The notes below the pieces were generated by a model that made no database searches, had not been told where the DNA came from, and saw only the letters and a program-made list of their open reading frames with translations. Below, one piece after another: positions 15,366-24,357 of a stretch of 53,298 nucleotides of DNA. Position 1 is the first letter of the stretch, and the number at the start of each line of letters is the position of its first letter. The stretch lies in assembly GCA_047605605.1 (NCBI GenBank), contig JASGFG010000017.1, positions 1-53,298 of the forward strand, in the 5' to 3' direction. The position numbers were made by a program, and so were the translations under genes. Source of the DNA: JAATGA01 sp047605605. Lineage in GTDB: Bacteria > Pseudomonadota > Alphaproteobacteria > Rhodobacterales > Rhodobacteraceae.

Positions 15366-15629
15366 TCAGCGCGGGCAGGCGGCGATATATTCGCGCCCGT
15401 AGGCGTCGCGATAGCGACAGTTCTTGCCGTCCTGCGCCTGGCCGATCATGTTGCCGACCGCGGCACCCGCCAGCCCACCCAGTATCGCGCCCTTGCCCTT
15501 GTCGTGGCTGCCCGAGACGGCAGCGCCAAGGACGGCGCCCGTGGCGGCCCCGCCGACGGTGGTTTTCTCGGTCGTGGTGCAAGCCGCTGCTGCCAGCATC
15601 AGGGGCAGGGCCAAGACAAGGCGTTTCAT
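15366..15629 (-). CDS. Glycine-zipper outer-membrane lipoprotein
   Basis: An 87-residue lipoprotein. The signal MKRLVLALPLMLAAAAC places the acylated Cys at residue 17. It is followed by a TTTEKT linker and a glycine-zipper stretch (VGGAATGAVLGAAVSG and GAILGGLAGAAVGNMIG) typical of SmpA/OmlA-neighbouring or YMGG-like small lipoproteins, then a tail with two Cys (NCRYRDAYGREYIAACPR). Such proteins insert in or associate with the outer membrane; specific roles vary. Start 15629 has CGGAGGA directly upstream, preferred over the codon at 15665. Not part of an evident operon. Confidence 0.8.
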   Translation of the reverse strand: MKRLVLALPLMLAAAACTTTEKTTVGGAATGAVLGAAVSGSHDKGKGAILGGLAGAAVGNMIGQAQDGKNCRYRDAYGREYIAACPR

Positions 15630-15707
15630 GAAATCCTCCGGGGAAAGTTGAAGTCCCGGGGACAAACGCCTGTCCGCGCCCCCGGTTCCCTGTGCGCCGG
15701 AAAAATT

Positions 15708-17612
15708 TCAACCACCTGCCAGCCCGACCCCCCGCAGCGCAACACGGATCTCCTCCAGGATGGCGGGGTCGTCGATGGTGGCCGGCGGCTTGAACTCTGC
15801 CCCATCGGCGATCTTGACCATGGTGCCGCGCAGGATCTTGCCCGAGCGGGTTTTCGGCAGGCGGTCCACCACGCAGGCGCGCTTGAAATCCGCCACCGGC
15901 CCGATCTTGTCGCGGATCATCGCGACGCATTCGCGCACCACATCGTCATGGGCACGGGGCGAGCTCTTGTTCAGGCACAGGAACCCCAGCGGCGACTGGC
16001 CTTTCAGCGCGTCGGCCACACCGATCACCGCGCATTCGGCGACATCGGGGTGGCTGGCCAGAACCTCTTCCATCGCGCCGGTCGACAGGCGGTGGCCCGC
16101 GACGTTGATCACGTCATCGGTGCGCGCCATGATGTAGAGGTATCCCTCCTCGTCCACATAGCCCGCATCGCCGGTTTCGTAGAATCCGGGAAAGTGGTCG
16201 AGATAGCTTTTGCGGAACCGCCCTTCGGCCTTCCACAGCGTCGGCAGGGTGCCGGGCGGCAGCGGCAGCCGGACGGCGATGGCGCCCAGCGTGCCGGGGG
16301 CGACGGGATGGCCGCCCTCGTCCAGCACCTGCACGTCATAGCCCGGCATCGCGACCGAGGGCGAGCCGACCTTGACGGGCAGCAGTTCCACCCCGGTGGG
16401 GTTCGCGGCGATGGCCCAGCCGGTTTCGGTCTGCCACCAGTGGTCGATCACCGGCACGCCCAGATGCCGCGCCGCCCAGTTGATCGTGTCGGGGTCGGCT
16501 CGTTCGCCTGCCAGGAACAGCGCCTTGAGGCTGCGCAGGTTGTAGTCGCCGATCAGTTCGCCCTCGGGGTCGTCGCGCTTGATGGCGCGCAGCGCGGTCG
16601 GCGCGGTGAACAGCACCTTGACCTTGTGGTTCTGCACCACGCGCCAGAAGGCGCCGGCGTCGGGGGTGCCCACGGGCTTGCCCTCATAGACGACGGTGGT
16701 GCAGCCTGCGGTCAGCGGCGCATAGCAGATATAGCTGTGCCCCACGACCCAGCCCACATCCGACGCGGCCCAGAACACGTCGCCCGCATCGACGTTGTAG
16801 ATGTTCTTCATCGTCCAGTTCAGCGCGACCAGATGGCCCGCCGTATGGCGGACGACGCCCTTGGGCTGGCCGGTGGTTCCGCTGGTATAAAGGATATAGG
16901 CCGGGTGGTTCCCCTCGACCGGGACGCATTCGGCAGGCTCGACCCCATACTGGAACGAATGCCAGGCGACATCGCGGCCCTCGATCAGCTTTGCCACCTC
17001 TTGTTCGCGCTGGAAGATCACGCAGAAGTCGGGTTTGTGCGCCGCCAGTTCGACCGCCTTGTCCAGAAGCGGCTTGTAATGGACGATGCGGTTCGGCTCG
17101 ATCCCGCAAGAGGCGGCGATGATCGCCTTGGGCGTGCAGTCGTCGATCCGCACGGCCAGTTCGTTGGCGGCGAACCCGCCGAAGACGACCGAGTGGATGG
17201 CGCCAAGGCGGGCGCAGGCCAGCATCGCCTCCAGCGCCTCGGGGATCATCGGCATGTAGATGATCACCCGGTCGCCCTTTTCCACGCCCTTGGCACGCAG
17301 CGCGCCGGCCAGCGAGGCCACGCGCCGTTGCAAATCGCGATAGGTGATGCCGCGATAGGAATGGGTGACGGGACTGTCATGGATGATGGCCAGCTGATCG
17401 CCGCGTCCGGCCTCGACATGGCGGTCGACGGCGTTCCAGCAGCCGTTCAACCGGGCATCGGCGAACCATTGGTAAAGCGGGGCCTGGCTGTCATCCAGCG
17501 CCCGCGACGGCGGGGTGATCCAGTCGATGCCGCGCGCCGCCTCCATCCAGAAGGCTTCGGGGTCGGCCTTCCAGCCGGCATAGAGCTTTGAATAGGCACC
17601 CGCCTGCGACAT
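15708..17612 (-). CDS. prpE: Propionyl-CoA synthetase
   Basis: A 634-residue AMP-forming acyl-CoA synthetase matching the PrpE type. It has an N-terminal ACS domain (YAGWKADPEAFWMEAARGIDW), the AMP-binding P-loop ILYTSGTTGQPKGVVRHTAGH, VIDHWWQTETGWAIAANP, YETGDAGYVDEEGYLYIMAR, DVINVAGHRLSTGAMEE and the acylatable Lys in PKTRSGKILRGTMVKIADG. It activates propionate to propionyl-CoA. The ATG follows GGGAGGAGG. The upstream region carries four TTTGCAAA-type boxes, suggesting control by a short-chain acyl-CoA-responsive ScfR/RamB-type regulator. Acetyl-CoA synthetase is the main alternative, but the length and the N-terminal pattern favour PrpE. Confidence 0.9.
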   Translation of the reverse strand: MSQAGAYSKLYAGWKADPEAFWMEAARGIDWITPPSRALDDSQAPLYQWFADARLNGCWNAVDRHVEAGRGDQLAIIHDSPVTHSYRGITYRDLQRRVASLAGALRAKGVEKGDRVIIYMPMIPEALEAMLACARLGAIHSVVFGGFAANELAVRIDDCTPKAIIAASCGIEPNRIVHYKPLLDKAVELAAHKPDFCVIFQREQEVAKLIEGRDVAWHSFQYGVEPAECVPVEGNHPAYILYTSGTTGQPKGVVRHTAGHLVALNWTMKNIYNVDAGDVFWAASDVGWVVGHSYICYAPLTAGCTTVVYEGKPVGTPDAGAFWRVVQNHKVKVLFTAPTALRAIKRDDPEGELIGDYNLRSLKALFLAGERADPDTINWAARHLGVPVIDHWWQTETGWAIAANPTGVELLPVKVGSPSVAMPGYDVQVLDEGGHPVAPGTLGAIAVRLPLPPGTLPTLWKAEGRFRKSYLDHFPGFYETGDAGYVDEEGYLYIMARTDDVINVAGHRLSTGAMEEVLASHPDVAECAVIGVADALKGQSPLGFLCLNKSSPRAHDDVVRECVAMIRDKIGPVADFKRACVVDRLPKTRSGKILRGTMVKIADGAEFKPPATIDDPAILEEIRVALRGVGLAGG

Positions 17613-17712
17613 GTTCCGCCTCCTCCCTCTGCGAGACAGGGCATTTGTTACGCACAGCGGGCGTGTCGCGCAATTCTGTTACCGTTCACGGAACGACGAC
17701 GGGGTGCGACAA

Positions 17713-17825
17713 TTTGCAGATTTCCTCGCCGCGACGCGGCGAATATTGCAAACCTTGGCTATCTGCATTCCATGGAAGGCAATATTGCCGAGGGTTTGCA
17801 AACCTTGGGATAGATTCATTGCAAA
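17713..17825. promoter_or_regulatory. Cluster of TTTGCAAA-type operator boxes upstream of prpE
   Basis: Four related boxes: TTTGCAGA (17713-17720), ATTGCAAA (17745-17752), the perfect palindrome TTTGCAAA (17795-17802) and ATTGCAAA (17818-17825). The second and third belong to a 13-base direct repeat TTGCAAACCTTGG spaced exactly 50 bases apart, about five helical turns. TTTGCAAA is the core reported for RamB/ScfR-family regulators of short-chain acyl-CoA metabolism. The region is upstream of prpE and downstream of maeB. It is also visibly more A+T-rich than its surroundings. Confidence 0.6.
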
Positions 17826-17834
17826 TATCGCGAA

Positions 17835-20114
17835 TCATCCATAGTGCGAAACCTCTGTCCCGGCGATGGCCGACATGTTCAGCAGGCCCCGCGCGGTGAT
17901 CGAGGTGGTAACGATATGCGCCTTGTTGGCCATGCCCATCAGGATCGGCCCGACCTCCAGCCCGCCCGCCTTCATCTTGAGAATGTTGCGCACGCCCGAG
18001 GCCGCGTCGGTCTGGCCGAAGACCAGCACGTTCGCCGCCCCCTCGAACCGCGAATTCGGCAACAGGCGTTCGCGCAGCTTTTCGTCCAGCGCGGCATCGA
18101 CGTGCATTTCGCCTTCATACAGAAAATCGCGCGGCGCGCGGTCCAGCAGGTCCAGCGCCGCCCGCATCCTGACCCCCGAGGAGGAATCGAGGTTCCCGAA
18201 CTGCGATGAGGAACACAGCGCGATCCGGGGCATCAGGCCAAAGCGTTTCACATGCCGCGCCGCACCGATGACGGTGTCGCAGATCTGTTCCGGCGTCGGT
18301 TCGGCATGGACATGCGTATCGGCGATGAACAGCGGCCCATCCTCCAGGATCATCAGCGACAGCGCGCCGACGGGGCGGCGGCCATCGCGGCCCAGAACCT
18401 CGGTGATGTATTTCAGGTGCCACAGATATTGGCCGAAGGTGCCGCAGATCAGGCTGTCGGCCTCGCCCCGGTGGACCATGACCGCGCCGATGGCGGTGGT
18501 ATTGGTGCGCATGATCGCCCGCGCGATGTCGGGGGTGACGCCGCGCCGCGCCATCAGCTCGTGATAGGTGCCCCAGTAATCGCGATAGCGGTGGTCGCTT
18601 TCGGGGTTCACCAGCTCGAAATCGCGGCCGGGGCGGATCGGCAGGCCCGCCCGTTCGCAGCGCATTTCCACCACCTCGGGGCGGCCGATCAGGATCGGCT
18701 TGTCGGTGGTCTCCTCGATCATGGCATTGGCAGCGCGCAAGACGCGCTCATCCTCGCCCTCGGCAAAGACGATCTTGCGTTCGGCCATGGCCGAGGCCTG
18801 AAAGATCGGCCGCATGATCAGCGCCGACCGGAAGACCGAGCCGTCCAGCTTGCGCCGATAGGCCTCCATGTCGGCGATGGGGCGGGTGGCGACGCCCGAG
18901 TCCATCGCGGCCTTGGCGACCGCGCTGGCCACCACGCCGATCAGCCGGGGATCGAAGGGCTTGGGGATCAGGTAATCCTCGCCAAAGGTCATCTGCTCGC
19001 CCTGATAGGCTGCGGCGGCCTCGGCGCTGGTGGTGGCGCGGGCCAGGGCGGCGATCCCCTCGATGCAGGCGATCTGCATCTGGTCGTTGATCTCGGTCGC
19101 GCCCACATCCAGCGCGCCCCGGAAGATGAAGGGAAAGCACAGCACGTTGTTGACCTGGTTGGGATAATCCGACCGGCCGGTGGCGATGATCGCCTTTGGA
19201 TTGCCCGCCCGCGCCTCGGCCGGGGTGATTTCCGGCGAAGGGTTGGCAAGCGCAAAGACGATGGGCCGTTCGGCCATCTGCGTCACCATGTCGGCGGTCA
19301 GCACGCCCGGCCCCGACAGGCCCAGGAACAGGTCGGCGCCGTGGATCACGTCCTTCAGCGCCCGCAGGTCGGTCTTTTGCGCATAGGCCGCCTTTTGCGG
19401 GTTCATGTCTTCGGCCCGGCCTTCGTAGACAAGGCCGTGAACGTCGCACAGCCAGACGTTCTCGCGCCGCACACCCAGCTTCAGCAGCATGTTCAGGCAG
19501 GCGATCCCGGCCGCCCCGCCGCCGGTCGAGACGATCTTGATGTCCTCGAACCGCTTGCCCGCGATCTTCAGCGCGTTGGTGGCGGCGGCGCCTACGACGA
19601 TGGCGGTGCCGTGCTGGTCGTCGTGAAAGACCGGAATGTTCATCCGCTCGCGGCACAGCTTTTCGACGATGAAGCAGTCGGGGGCCTTGATGTCCTCAAG
19701 GTTGACGGCGCCAAAGGTCGGTTCCAGCGCGCACACGATTTCAGCCAGTTTCACCGGGTCGGGTTCGTTCAGCTCGATGTCGAAACAGTCGATGTTGGCG
19801 AATTTCTTGAACAGCACCGCCTTGCCCTCCATCACCGGCTTGGAGGCGATGGCGCCGATATTGCCCAGGCCCAGAACGGCCGTGCCGTTCGACACCACGG
19901 CCACAAGGTTGCCGCGCGCGGTATAGCGGCTGGCGGTCGATGGGTCGGCCTTGATCTCCAGGCAGGCTTCGGCCACGCCGGGGGAATAGGCGCGGCTCAG
20001 GTCGCGCCCGTTGGCCAGCGGCTTTGTCGCGCGGATTTCCAGTTTACCGGGTTTCGGAAACTCGTGATAGTCCAGCGCCGCCTGGCGCGCGTTGTCGTTG
20101 CGCTGCTCGTCCAT
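17835..20114 (-). CDS. maeB: NADP-dependent malic enzyme with phosphotransacetylase-like domain
   Basis: A 759-residue MaeB-type enzyme. The malic enzyme part (about 1-430) contains YSPGVAEACLEI, GNLVAVVSNGTAVLGLGNIG, VFHDDQHGTAIV, the NADP loop VSTGGGAAGIACLN and FALANPSPEITPAEA. The C-terminal part (about 440-759) is phosphate-acetyltransferase-like (MAERKIVFAEGEDERVLRAA, GGLEVGPILMGMANKAHIV) and in this family is regulatory rather than catalytic. It decarboxylates malate to pyruvate and makes NADPH. GGGAGGGG precedes the ATG, and a 7-bp palindrome lies just upstream. The prpE gene follows on the same strand. Confidence 0.95.
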   Translation of the reverse strand: MDEQRNDNARQAALDYHEFPKPGKLEIRATKPLANGRDLSRAYSPGVAEACLEIKADPSTASRYTARGNLVAVVSNGTAVLGLGNIGAIASKPVMEGKAVLFKKFANIDCFDIELNEPDPVKLAEIVCALEPTFGAVNLEDIKAPDCFIVEKLCRERMNIPVFHDDQHGTAIVVGAAATNALKIAGKRFEDIKIVSTGGGAAGIACLNMLLKLGVRRENVWLCDVHGLVYEGRAEDMNPQKAAYAQKTDLRALKDVIHGADLFLGLSGPGVLTADMVTQMAERPIVFALANPSPEITPAEARAGNPKAIIATGRSDYPNQVNNVLCFPFIFRGALDVGATEINDQMQIACIEGIAALARATTSAEAAAAYQGEQMTFGEDYLIPKPFDPRLIGVVASAVAKAAMDSGVATRPIADMEAYRRKLDGSVFRSALIMRPIFQASAMAERKIVFAEGEDERVLRAANAMIEETTDKPILIGRPEVVEMRCERAGLPIRPGRDFELVNPESDHRYRDYWGTYHELMARRGVTPDIARAIMRTNTTAIGAVMVHRGEADSLICGTFGQYLWHLKYITEVLGRDGRRPVGALSLMILEDGPLFIADTHVHAEPTPEQICDTVIGAARHVKRFGLMPRIALCSSSQFGNLDSSSGVRMRAALDLLDRAPRDFLYEGEMHVDAALDEKLRERLLPNSRFEGAANVLVFGQTDAASGVRNILKMKAGGLEVGPILMGMANKAHIVTTSITARGLLNMSAIAGTEVSHYG

Positions 20115-20131
20115 CTGCCCCTCCCGAAACT

Positions 20132-20149
20132 TTGTTTAAGGGTAAACAA
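20132..20149. promoter_or_regulatory. Palindromic candidate operator upstream of maeB
   Basis: Perfect inverted repeat TTGTTTA-AGGG-TAAACAA, ending 18 bases before the maeB start codon at 20114 (reading minus). It is strikingly A+T-rich for this genome. Its position overlaps where the transcription start or leader would be, so repression is the simplest guess. The cognate regulator is unknown. Confidence 0.5.
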
Positions 20150-20260
20150 TCCGCGCTGGGCCGGAAACCCCCGTTCGGGCAGAAAGCACTTTCCCGCGCC
20201 GCTTGCAAATCAAGGTTCCGCGTCACACTGTCCGCAGGGGCGGGTGTGAGGGAGGAAACC

Positions 20261-21343
20261 ATGGCCGAGATCCTGGCCGAGATCCGGTTGCCGACGCAGG
20301 AATTGCGCGACGACCTGCCGTTTTTCACCAGGGTGCTGGGGATGCGGCTGGACATGATCTATCCCGCCGACAGTCCCGAGGTGGCGGTGCTGTCCGGCCA
20401 CGGGCTGCGGCTGCGCATCGAAAAGGGCGCGGTCGAGCCTGCGGGCACAATCCGCATCCGCACTGATGACCCCGGTTTCGCCGGTGGCGCGCGGGCCCTG
20501 ACCGCGCCGAACGGCACGCGGGTCGAGGTGGTGGATCTGAACCCGCCGCTGGTCCTGCCGGAAACCGAACATGCCTTTGTCGTTCGCCGCCTGGCCGATC
20601 AGGCCCCCTGGGTGATCGGGCGGGCCGGGATGATGTATCGCGATCTGGTGCCCAGCCGTCTGGGCGGCGCGATGATCGCCAGCCATATCCGCATTCCCGA
20701 CGGCGGCCCGGTGCCCGACATGGTGCATTTCCACAAGGTCGGGTTCCAGCTGATCTTCTGCATCGCCGGCTGGGTCGACGTGGTTTACGAGGATCAGGGC
20801 GGCCCGATCCGCCTGCACCCCGGCGACTGCTTCATCCAGCCGCCCGAAATCCGCCACCGGGTTCTGGTCGCCAGCGACGGGATCGAGGTGATCGAGATCG
20901 GCGTTCCCGCCGAACATGTCACCGAGATCGACCATGACATGACCCTGCCGACTCCGCATCTGCGCCCCGACCGGGAATGGCAGGGGCAAAGGTTCGTCCA
21001 CAATGTCGGCGCGGGGGCCGAATGGCGGCCTTTCCGCATTCCCGGCTTCGTGGCGCGCGATACGACGATCGACGCCAATACCGGGGGCGTCGCCTCGGTC
21101 ATGGTCGCGCGGCCATCGGGCGGCGGCGCCCCCTGGGTGCGGCATTCGGGCGACATCCTCTTCACCTTCGTGATGTCCGGCACCATGCTGCTGGAGGGCG
21201 AGGGGAAAGAGCCGTTCCGTCTGTCGGCCGGCGATGCCTTCGTCATCCCGCCGGGGATGGCGACGCGCTATGCCGAAGCCTCGCCCGATCTGGAACTGCT
21301 GGAGGTGTCGCTGCCCGGCAATCCCCCGACCGAGGTGCTGTGA
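20261..21343 (+). CDS. Cupin protein with N-terminal glyoxalase-like domain
   Basis: A 360-residue protein with three parts. Residues 1 to about 75 look like half of a glyoxalase/VOC unit (RDDLPFFTRVLGMRLDMI, VAVLSGHGLRLRIE). A first cupin spans about 145-230 (MVHFHKVGFQLIFCIAGWVDVVYED, IRLHPGDCFIQPPEIRHRV) and a second about 275-355 (RHSGDILFTFVMSGTMLLEGEG, FRLSAGDAFVIPPGMATRY). The first cupin keeps several His that could bind a metal; the second is poorer in them. No reaction is assigned. GGGAGGAAACC precedes the ATG. It lies just upstream of cdd, but the 94-base gap leaves co-transcription open. Confidence 0.8.
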   Translation: MAEILAEIRLPTQELRDDLPFFTRVLGMRLDMIYPADSPEVAVLSGHGLRLRIEKGAVEPAGTIRIRTDDPGFAGGARALTAPNGTRVEVVDLNPPLVLPETEHAFVVRRLADQAPWVIGRAGMMYRDLVPSRLGGAMIASHIRIPDGGPVPDMVHFHKVGFQLIFCIAGWVDVVYEDQGGPIRLHPGDCFIQPPEIRHRVLVASDGIEVIEIGVPAEHVTEIDHDMTLPTPHLRPDREWQGQRFVHNVGAGAEWRPFRIPGFVARDTTIDANTGGVASVMVARPSGGGAPWVRHSGDILFTFVMSGTMLLEGEGKEPFRLSAGDAFVIPPGMATRYAEASPDLELLEVSLPGNPPTEVL

Positions 21344-21437
21344 AGGCCCGCGCGTCGATTTGCGTGACGAAATCGTGCCCGGCATTGCGGGCGGGCGGCC
21401 TTCGCGCCACATTCGCCTGAAACGAAGGAGGCCGAAG

Positions 21438-21830
21438 ATGACCCTGCTGTATGCAGCGACCCAGGTGCGCGAAAACGCCTATGTGCCCTATTCCCGCTTC
21501 AAGGTGGGGGCGGCGATCCGGGCGGAATCTGGGGCGATCCACGTCGGCTGCAATGTGGAGAACGTGGCCTATCCCGAAGGCACCTGCGCCGAGGCCGGGG
21601 CGATCGCGGCCATGTGCGCTGCGGGCGACCGCAAGATCATGGAGATCCTCGTCATCGCCGACAGCCCCGAGCCTGTGCCCTGCTGCGGCGGCTGCCGCCA
21701 GAAGATCGCCGAATTCGCCGCGCCAGAGGTAAGGGTGACGATGGCCACCACCGACGGCAAGTCGCGCACGGTGACGGTGGCCGAACTTCTGCCCGGCGTC
21801 TTCAACCTTTCGCACATGGACCGGGCGTGA
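21438..21830 (+). CDS. cdd: Cytidine deaminase
   Basis: A 130-residue homotetramer-type cytidine deaminase. It has YVPYSRFKVGAAIRAESG, the catalytic zinc/proton-shuttle motif CAEAGAI (Cys-Ala-Glu) and the second zinc motif PCCGGCRQKI with its two Cys. It deaminates (deoxy)cytidine to (deoxy)uridine. GAAGGAGG lies about 9 bases before the ATG at 21438. Its TGA overlaps the GTG start of deoA (GTGA), so the two are translationally coupled. First gene of the pyrimidine and deoxynucleoside salvage run cdd-deoA-deoB-(add-like)-upp. Confidence 0.95.
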   Translation: MTLLYAATQVRENAYVPYSRFKVGAAIRAESGAIHVGCNVENVAYPEGTCAEAGAIAAMCAAGDRKIMEILVIADSPEPVPCCGGCRQKIAEFAAPEVRVTMATTDGKSRTVTVAELLPGVFNLSHMDRA

Positions 21831-23134
21831 TCCCCGCGCGGCTGATCGCGACCATCCGCGACGGCGGCCGGCCGCCCGCCGCCGACCTGCGGGCGTTTGC
21901 CGCCGGGCTGGCCTCGGGCGAGGTGACGGATGCGCAGGCCGGGGCCTTTGCCATGGCCGTGGTGCTGAAGGGCCTGGGGGACGAGGGGCGCGTGGCCCTG
22001 ACCACCGGAATGCGGGATTCGGGCCGGGTGCTGGACTGGGATCTGCCGGGGCCGGTGATCGACAAGCATTCCACCGGCGGGATCGGCGACTGCATTTCCC
22101 TGCTGCTGGCGCCGGCGCTTGCGGCCTGCGGGGCCTATGTGCCGATGATCTCGGGCCGGGGGCTGGGGTTCACCGGCGGCACGCTGGACAAGCTGGAGGC
22201 GATCCCCGGCTTTCGCGTGACGCTGGGCGAGGATCAGCTGCGCCGCCAGATTGCCGAGCTGCGCTGCGCCATCGTCGCGGCCAGCCCCGAAATCGCCCCC
22301 GCCGACCGCAGGCTTTATGCGATCCGCGATGTGACGGGCACGGTGGAATCGGTCGATCTGATCACCGCCTCGATCCTGTCCAAGAAACTGGCCGCCGGGC
22401 TGGAGGCGCTGGTGCTGGATGTCAAGGTCGGCTCGGGTGCGTTCATGAAGACGATGGATCAGGCCCGCGACCTGGCGCAGGCGCTGGTTTCGGTCGGGCA
22501 GGGGGCGGGTTGCATGACCGCCGCCCTGATCACCGACATGAGCCAGCCCCTGGCCACCGCCGCCGGCAATGCGCTGGAGGTGGCCGAGGTGATGGAGACG
22601 CTGACCGGCACCTCGGTCAACTCGGCGTTGTGGGATCTGACGGCCGTGCTGGGGGGCGAGGCGCTGGCGCTGGGAGGGCTGGCCGCCGATGCGGGCGATG
22701 GTGCGGCGCGGATCGAACAGGCGCTGGAATCGGGGGCTGCGGCCGACTGGTTCGGCCGGATGGTCGCGGCACAGGGCGGGCCTGCCGATTTCGTCGACCG
22801 CTGGCCCGACCGGCTGCCCGCGGCACCCGTGGTGCGCGAGGTTCTGGCCCCCGCCCCCGGCTTTGTCTCCGCCATAGATGGTGAGGCGCTGGGCCACGCG
22901 GTCGTCGCCCTTGGGGGTGGGCGGCTGCGCGAGGGTGACCGGATCAACCCCTCGGTCGGCCTGTCCGACCTTGCCGGCATCGGCGAGGAGATCGGCGAGG
23001 ATCAGCCGCTGGCGCTGATCCATGCCGCGAGCGAAGAGGCGGCCGAAGCGGCGGCGCGCGCCGTGGCCGCCGCCTATCGCATGGCCCCGCACGCGCCGGG
23101 GGAGCCGCCGCTGATCCATGAAAGGATCGGCTGA
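21827..23134 (+). CDS. deoA: Thymidine phosphorylase
   Basis: A 435-residue enzyme of normal DeoA length. It has the glycosyltransferase-family helical domain, DKHSTGGIGDCISLLLAPALAACG (the phosphate-binding signature), SGRGLGFTGGTLDKLEAIPGF, LDVKVGSGAFMKT and the C-terminal PYNP-like domain. It splits thymidine or deoxyuridine into base and deoxyribose-1-phosphate. The start is a GTG whose last bases form the stop of cdd. Its product feeds DeoB next door, and uracil could feed Upp. Confidence 0.95.
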   Translation: MIPARLIATIRDGGRPPAADLRAFAAGLASGEVTDAQAGAFAMAVVLKGLGDEGRVALTTGMRDSGRVLDWDLPGPVIDKHSTGGIGDCISLLLAPALAACGAYVPMISGRGLGFTGGTLDKLEAIPGFRVTLGEDQLRRQIAELRCAIVAASPEIAPADRRLYAIRDVTGTVESVDLITASILSKKLAAGLEALVLDVKVGSGAFMKTMDQARDLAQALVSVGQGAGCMTAALITDMSQPLATAAGNALEVAEVMETLTGTSVNSALWDLTAVLGGEALALGGLAADAGDGAARIEQALESGAAADWFGRMVAAQGGPADFVDRWPDRLPAAPVVREVLAPAPGFVSAIDGEALGHAVVALGGGRLREGDRINPSVGLSDLAGIGEEIGEDQPLALIHAASEEAAEAAARAVAAAYRMAPHAPGEPPLIHERIG

Positions 23135-23152
23135 GATGGGGGATGTGCGGCG

Positions 23153-24349
23153 ATGACGCGGGCTTTTCTGATCGTCATGGATTCGGTCGGCTGCGGCGGC
23201 GCGCCGGATGCGGCGGCCTATGGCGACCAGGGCGCCAATACGCTGGCCCATATCGCGCGGGACTGCGCGGCGGGCCGGGCCGACATCGGGCGGCGGGGAC
23301 CGCTTCGCCTGCCGGTGCTGGACGGCCTGGGTCTGGGCGCGGCGGTCCGGCTGGCCTCGGGCGATGCGACGCCGGGGCTGGGCGCGCGGCCCTCCGGATT
23401 CTGGGGGGCGGCGACCGAGGTGTCGCGCGGCAAGGACACGCCCTCGGGCCATTGGGAACTGGCCGGGGTGCCGGTTCCCTGGGACTGGGGCTATTTCCCC
23501 GACACGATCCCCGCCTTTCCCGAGGCCGTGGTGGCCGAGGTCTGCCGTCTGGCCGGGACGGCGGGCATCCTGGGCAATTGCCACGCCTCGGGAACCGAGA
23601 TCATCGACCGGCTGGGGGCCGAACATCTGCGGACCGGCTGGCCGATCTGCTATACCTCCGCCGACAGTGTGTTCCAGATCGCGGCGCATGAGGGGGCGTT
23701 CGGGCTGGGCCGGCTGCTGGCGCTGTGCGCGGGGCTGGCGCCGATGCTGCATGCGATGCGGATCGGCCGGGTGATCGCGCGGCCGTTCACCGGCCAGCCG
23801 GGGGCCTTTGCCCGCACAGCCAACCGGCGCGACTTTGCCGTGGCGCCGCCCGCGCCCACGCTGCTGGACTGGGTGGCGGGGGCGGGGCGGGCGACCCATG
23901 CGGTCGGCAAGATCGGCGACATCTTTTCGATGCGAGGGATCGGCACGCTGCACAAGGGCAAGTCCGACCTTGATCTTTCCGAACATCTGTTGCGGCTTGT
24001 TGCGGAAGCTGAGGAAGGGTCTTTGACCTTTGCGAACTTTGTCGAGTTCGACAGCCTTTATGGCCACCGCCGCGACGTGGCGGGATATGCGCGCGCGCTG
24101 GAATGGTTCGACGGCGTGGCGGGCCGGGTTCTGTCGGGGCTGCGGTCCGGTGATCTGGCGATCTTTACCGCAGACCACGGCAATGATCCGACATGGACGG
24201 GCACCGACCATACGCGGGAACGGGTGCCGGTGCTTTGCGCGGGCCGGGGCGCGGGCGAGGCGGGGCTGGTCGGCTTTGCCGATGTGGCGGCCAGCATCGC
24301 TGCGCATCTGGGCGTGCCCGCACAGGGGCCGGGGCGCAGCTTTGTCTGA
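23153..24349 (+). CDS. deoB: Phosphopentomutase
   Basis: A 398-residue alkaline-phosphatase-superfamily mutase. It has the N-terminal metal site RAFLIVMDSVGCGGAPDA, the phospho-acceptor Thr in GKDTPSGHWELAG, NCHASGTEIIDRLG, FTGQPGAFART, GKIGDIFSMRGI, FVEFDSLYGHRRD and the C-terminal FTADHGNDPTWTGTDHTRERVP metal ligands. All key residues appear intact. It converts (deoxy)ribose-1-phosphate to the 5-phosphate. It starts 18 bases after deoA. A dispersed repeat directly follows its stop. Confidence 0.95.
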   Translation: MTRAFLIVMDSVGCGGAPDAAAYGDQGANTLAHIARDCAAGRADIGRRGPLRLPVLDGLGLGAAVRLASGDATPGLGARPSGFWGAATEVSRGKDTPSGHWELAGVPVPWDWGYFPDTIPAFPEAVVAEVCRLAGTAGILGNCHASGTEIIDRLGAEHLRTGWPICYTSADSVFQIAAHEGAFGLGRLLALCAGLAPMLHAMRIGRVIARPFTGQPGAFARTANRRDFAVAPPAPTLLDWVAGAGRATHAVGKIGDIFSMRGIGTLHKGKSDLDLSEHLLRLVAEAEEGSLTFANFVEFDSLYGHRRDVAGYARALEWFDGVAGRVLSGLRSGDLAIFTADHGNDPTWTGTDHTRERVPVLCAGRGAGEAGLVGFADVAASIAAHLGVPAQGPGRSFV

Positions 24350-24357
24350 ACGGCGAG

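Noticed and set aside
15504..20249. Long plus-strand frames opposite prpE and maeB
   Set aside because: Antisense to two full-length, well-recognised enzymes; His/Asp/Arg-rich translations typical of reverse frames here.
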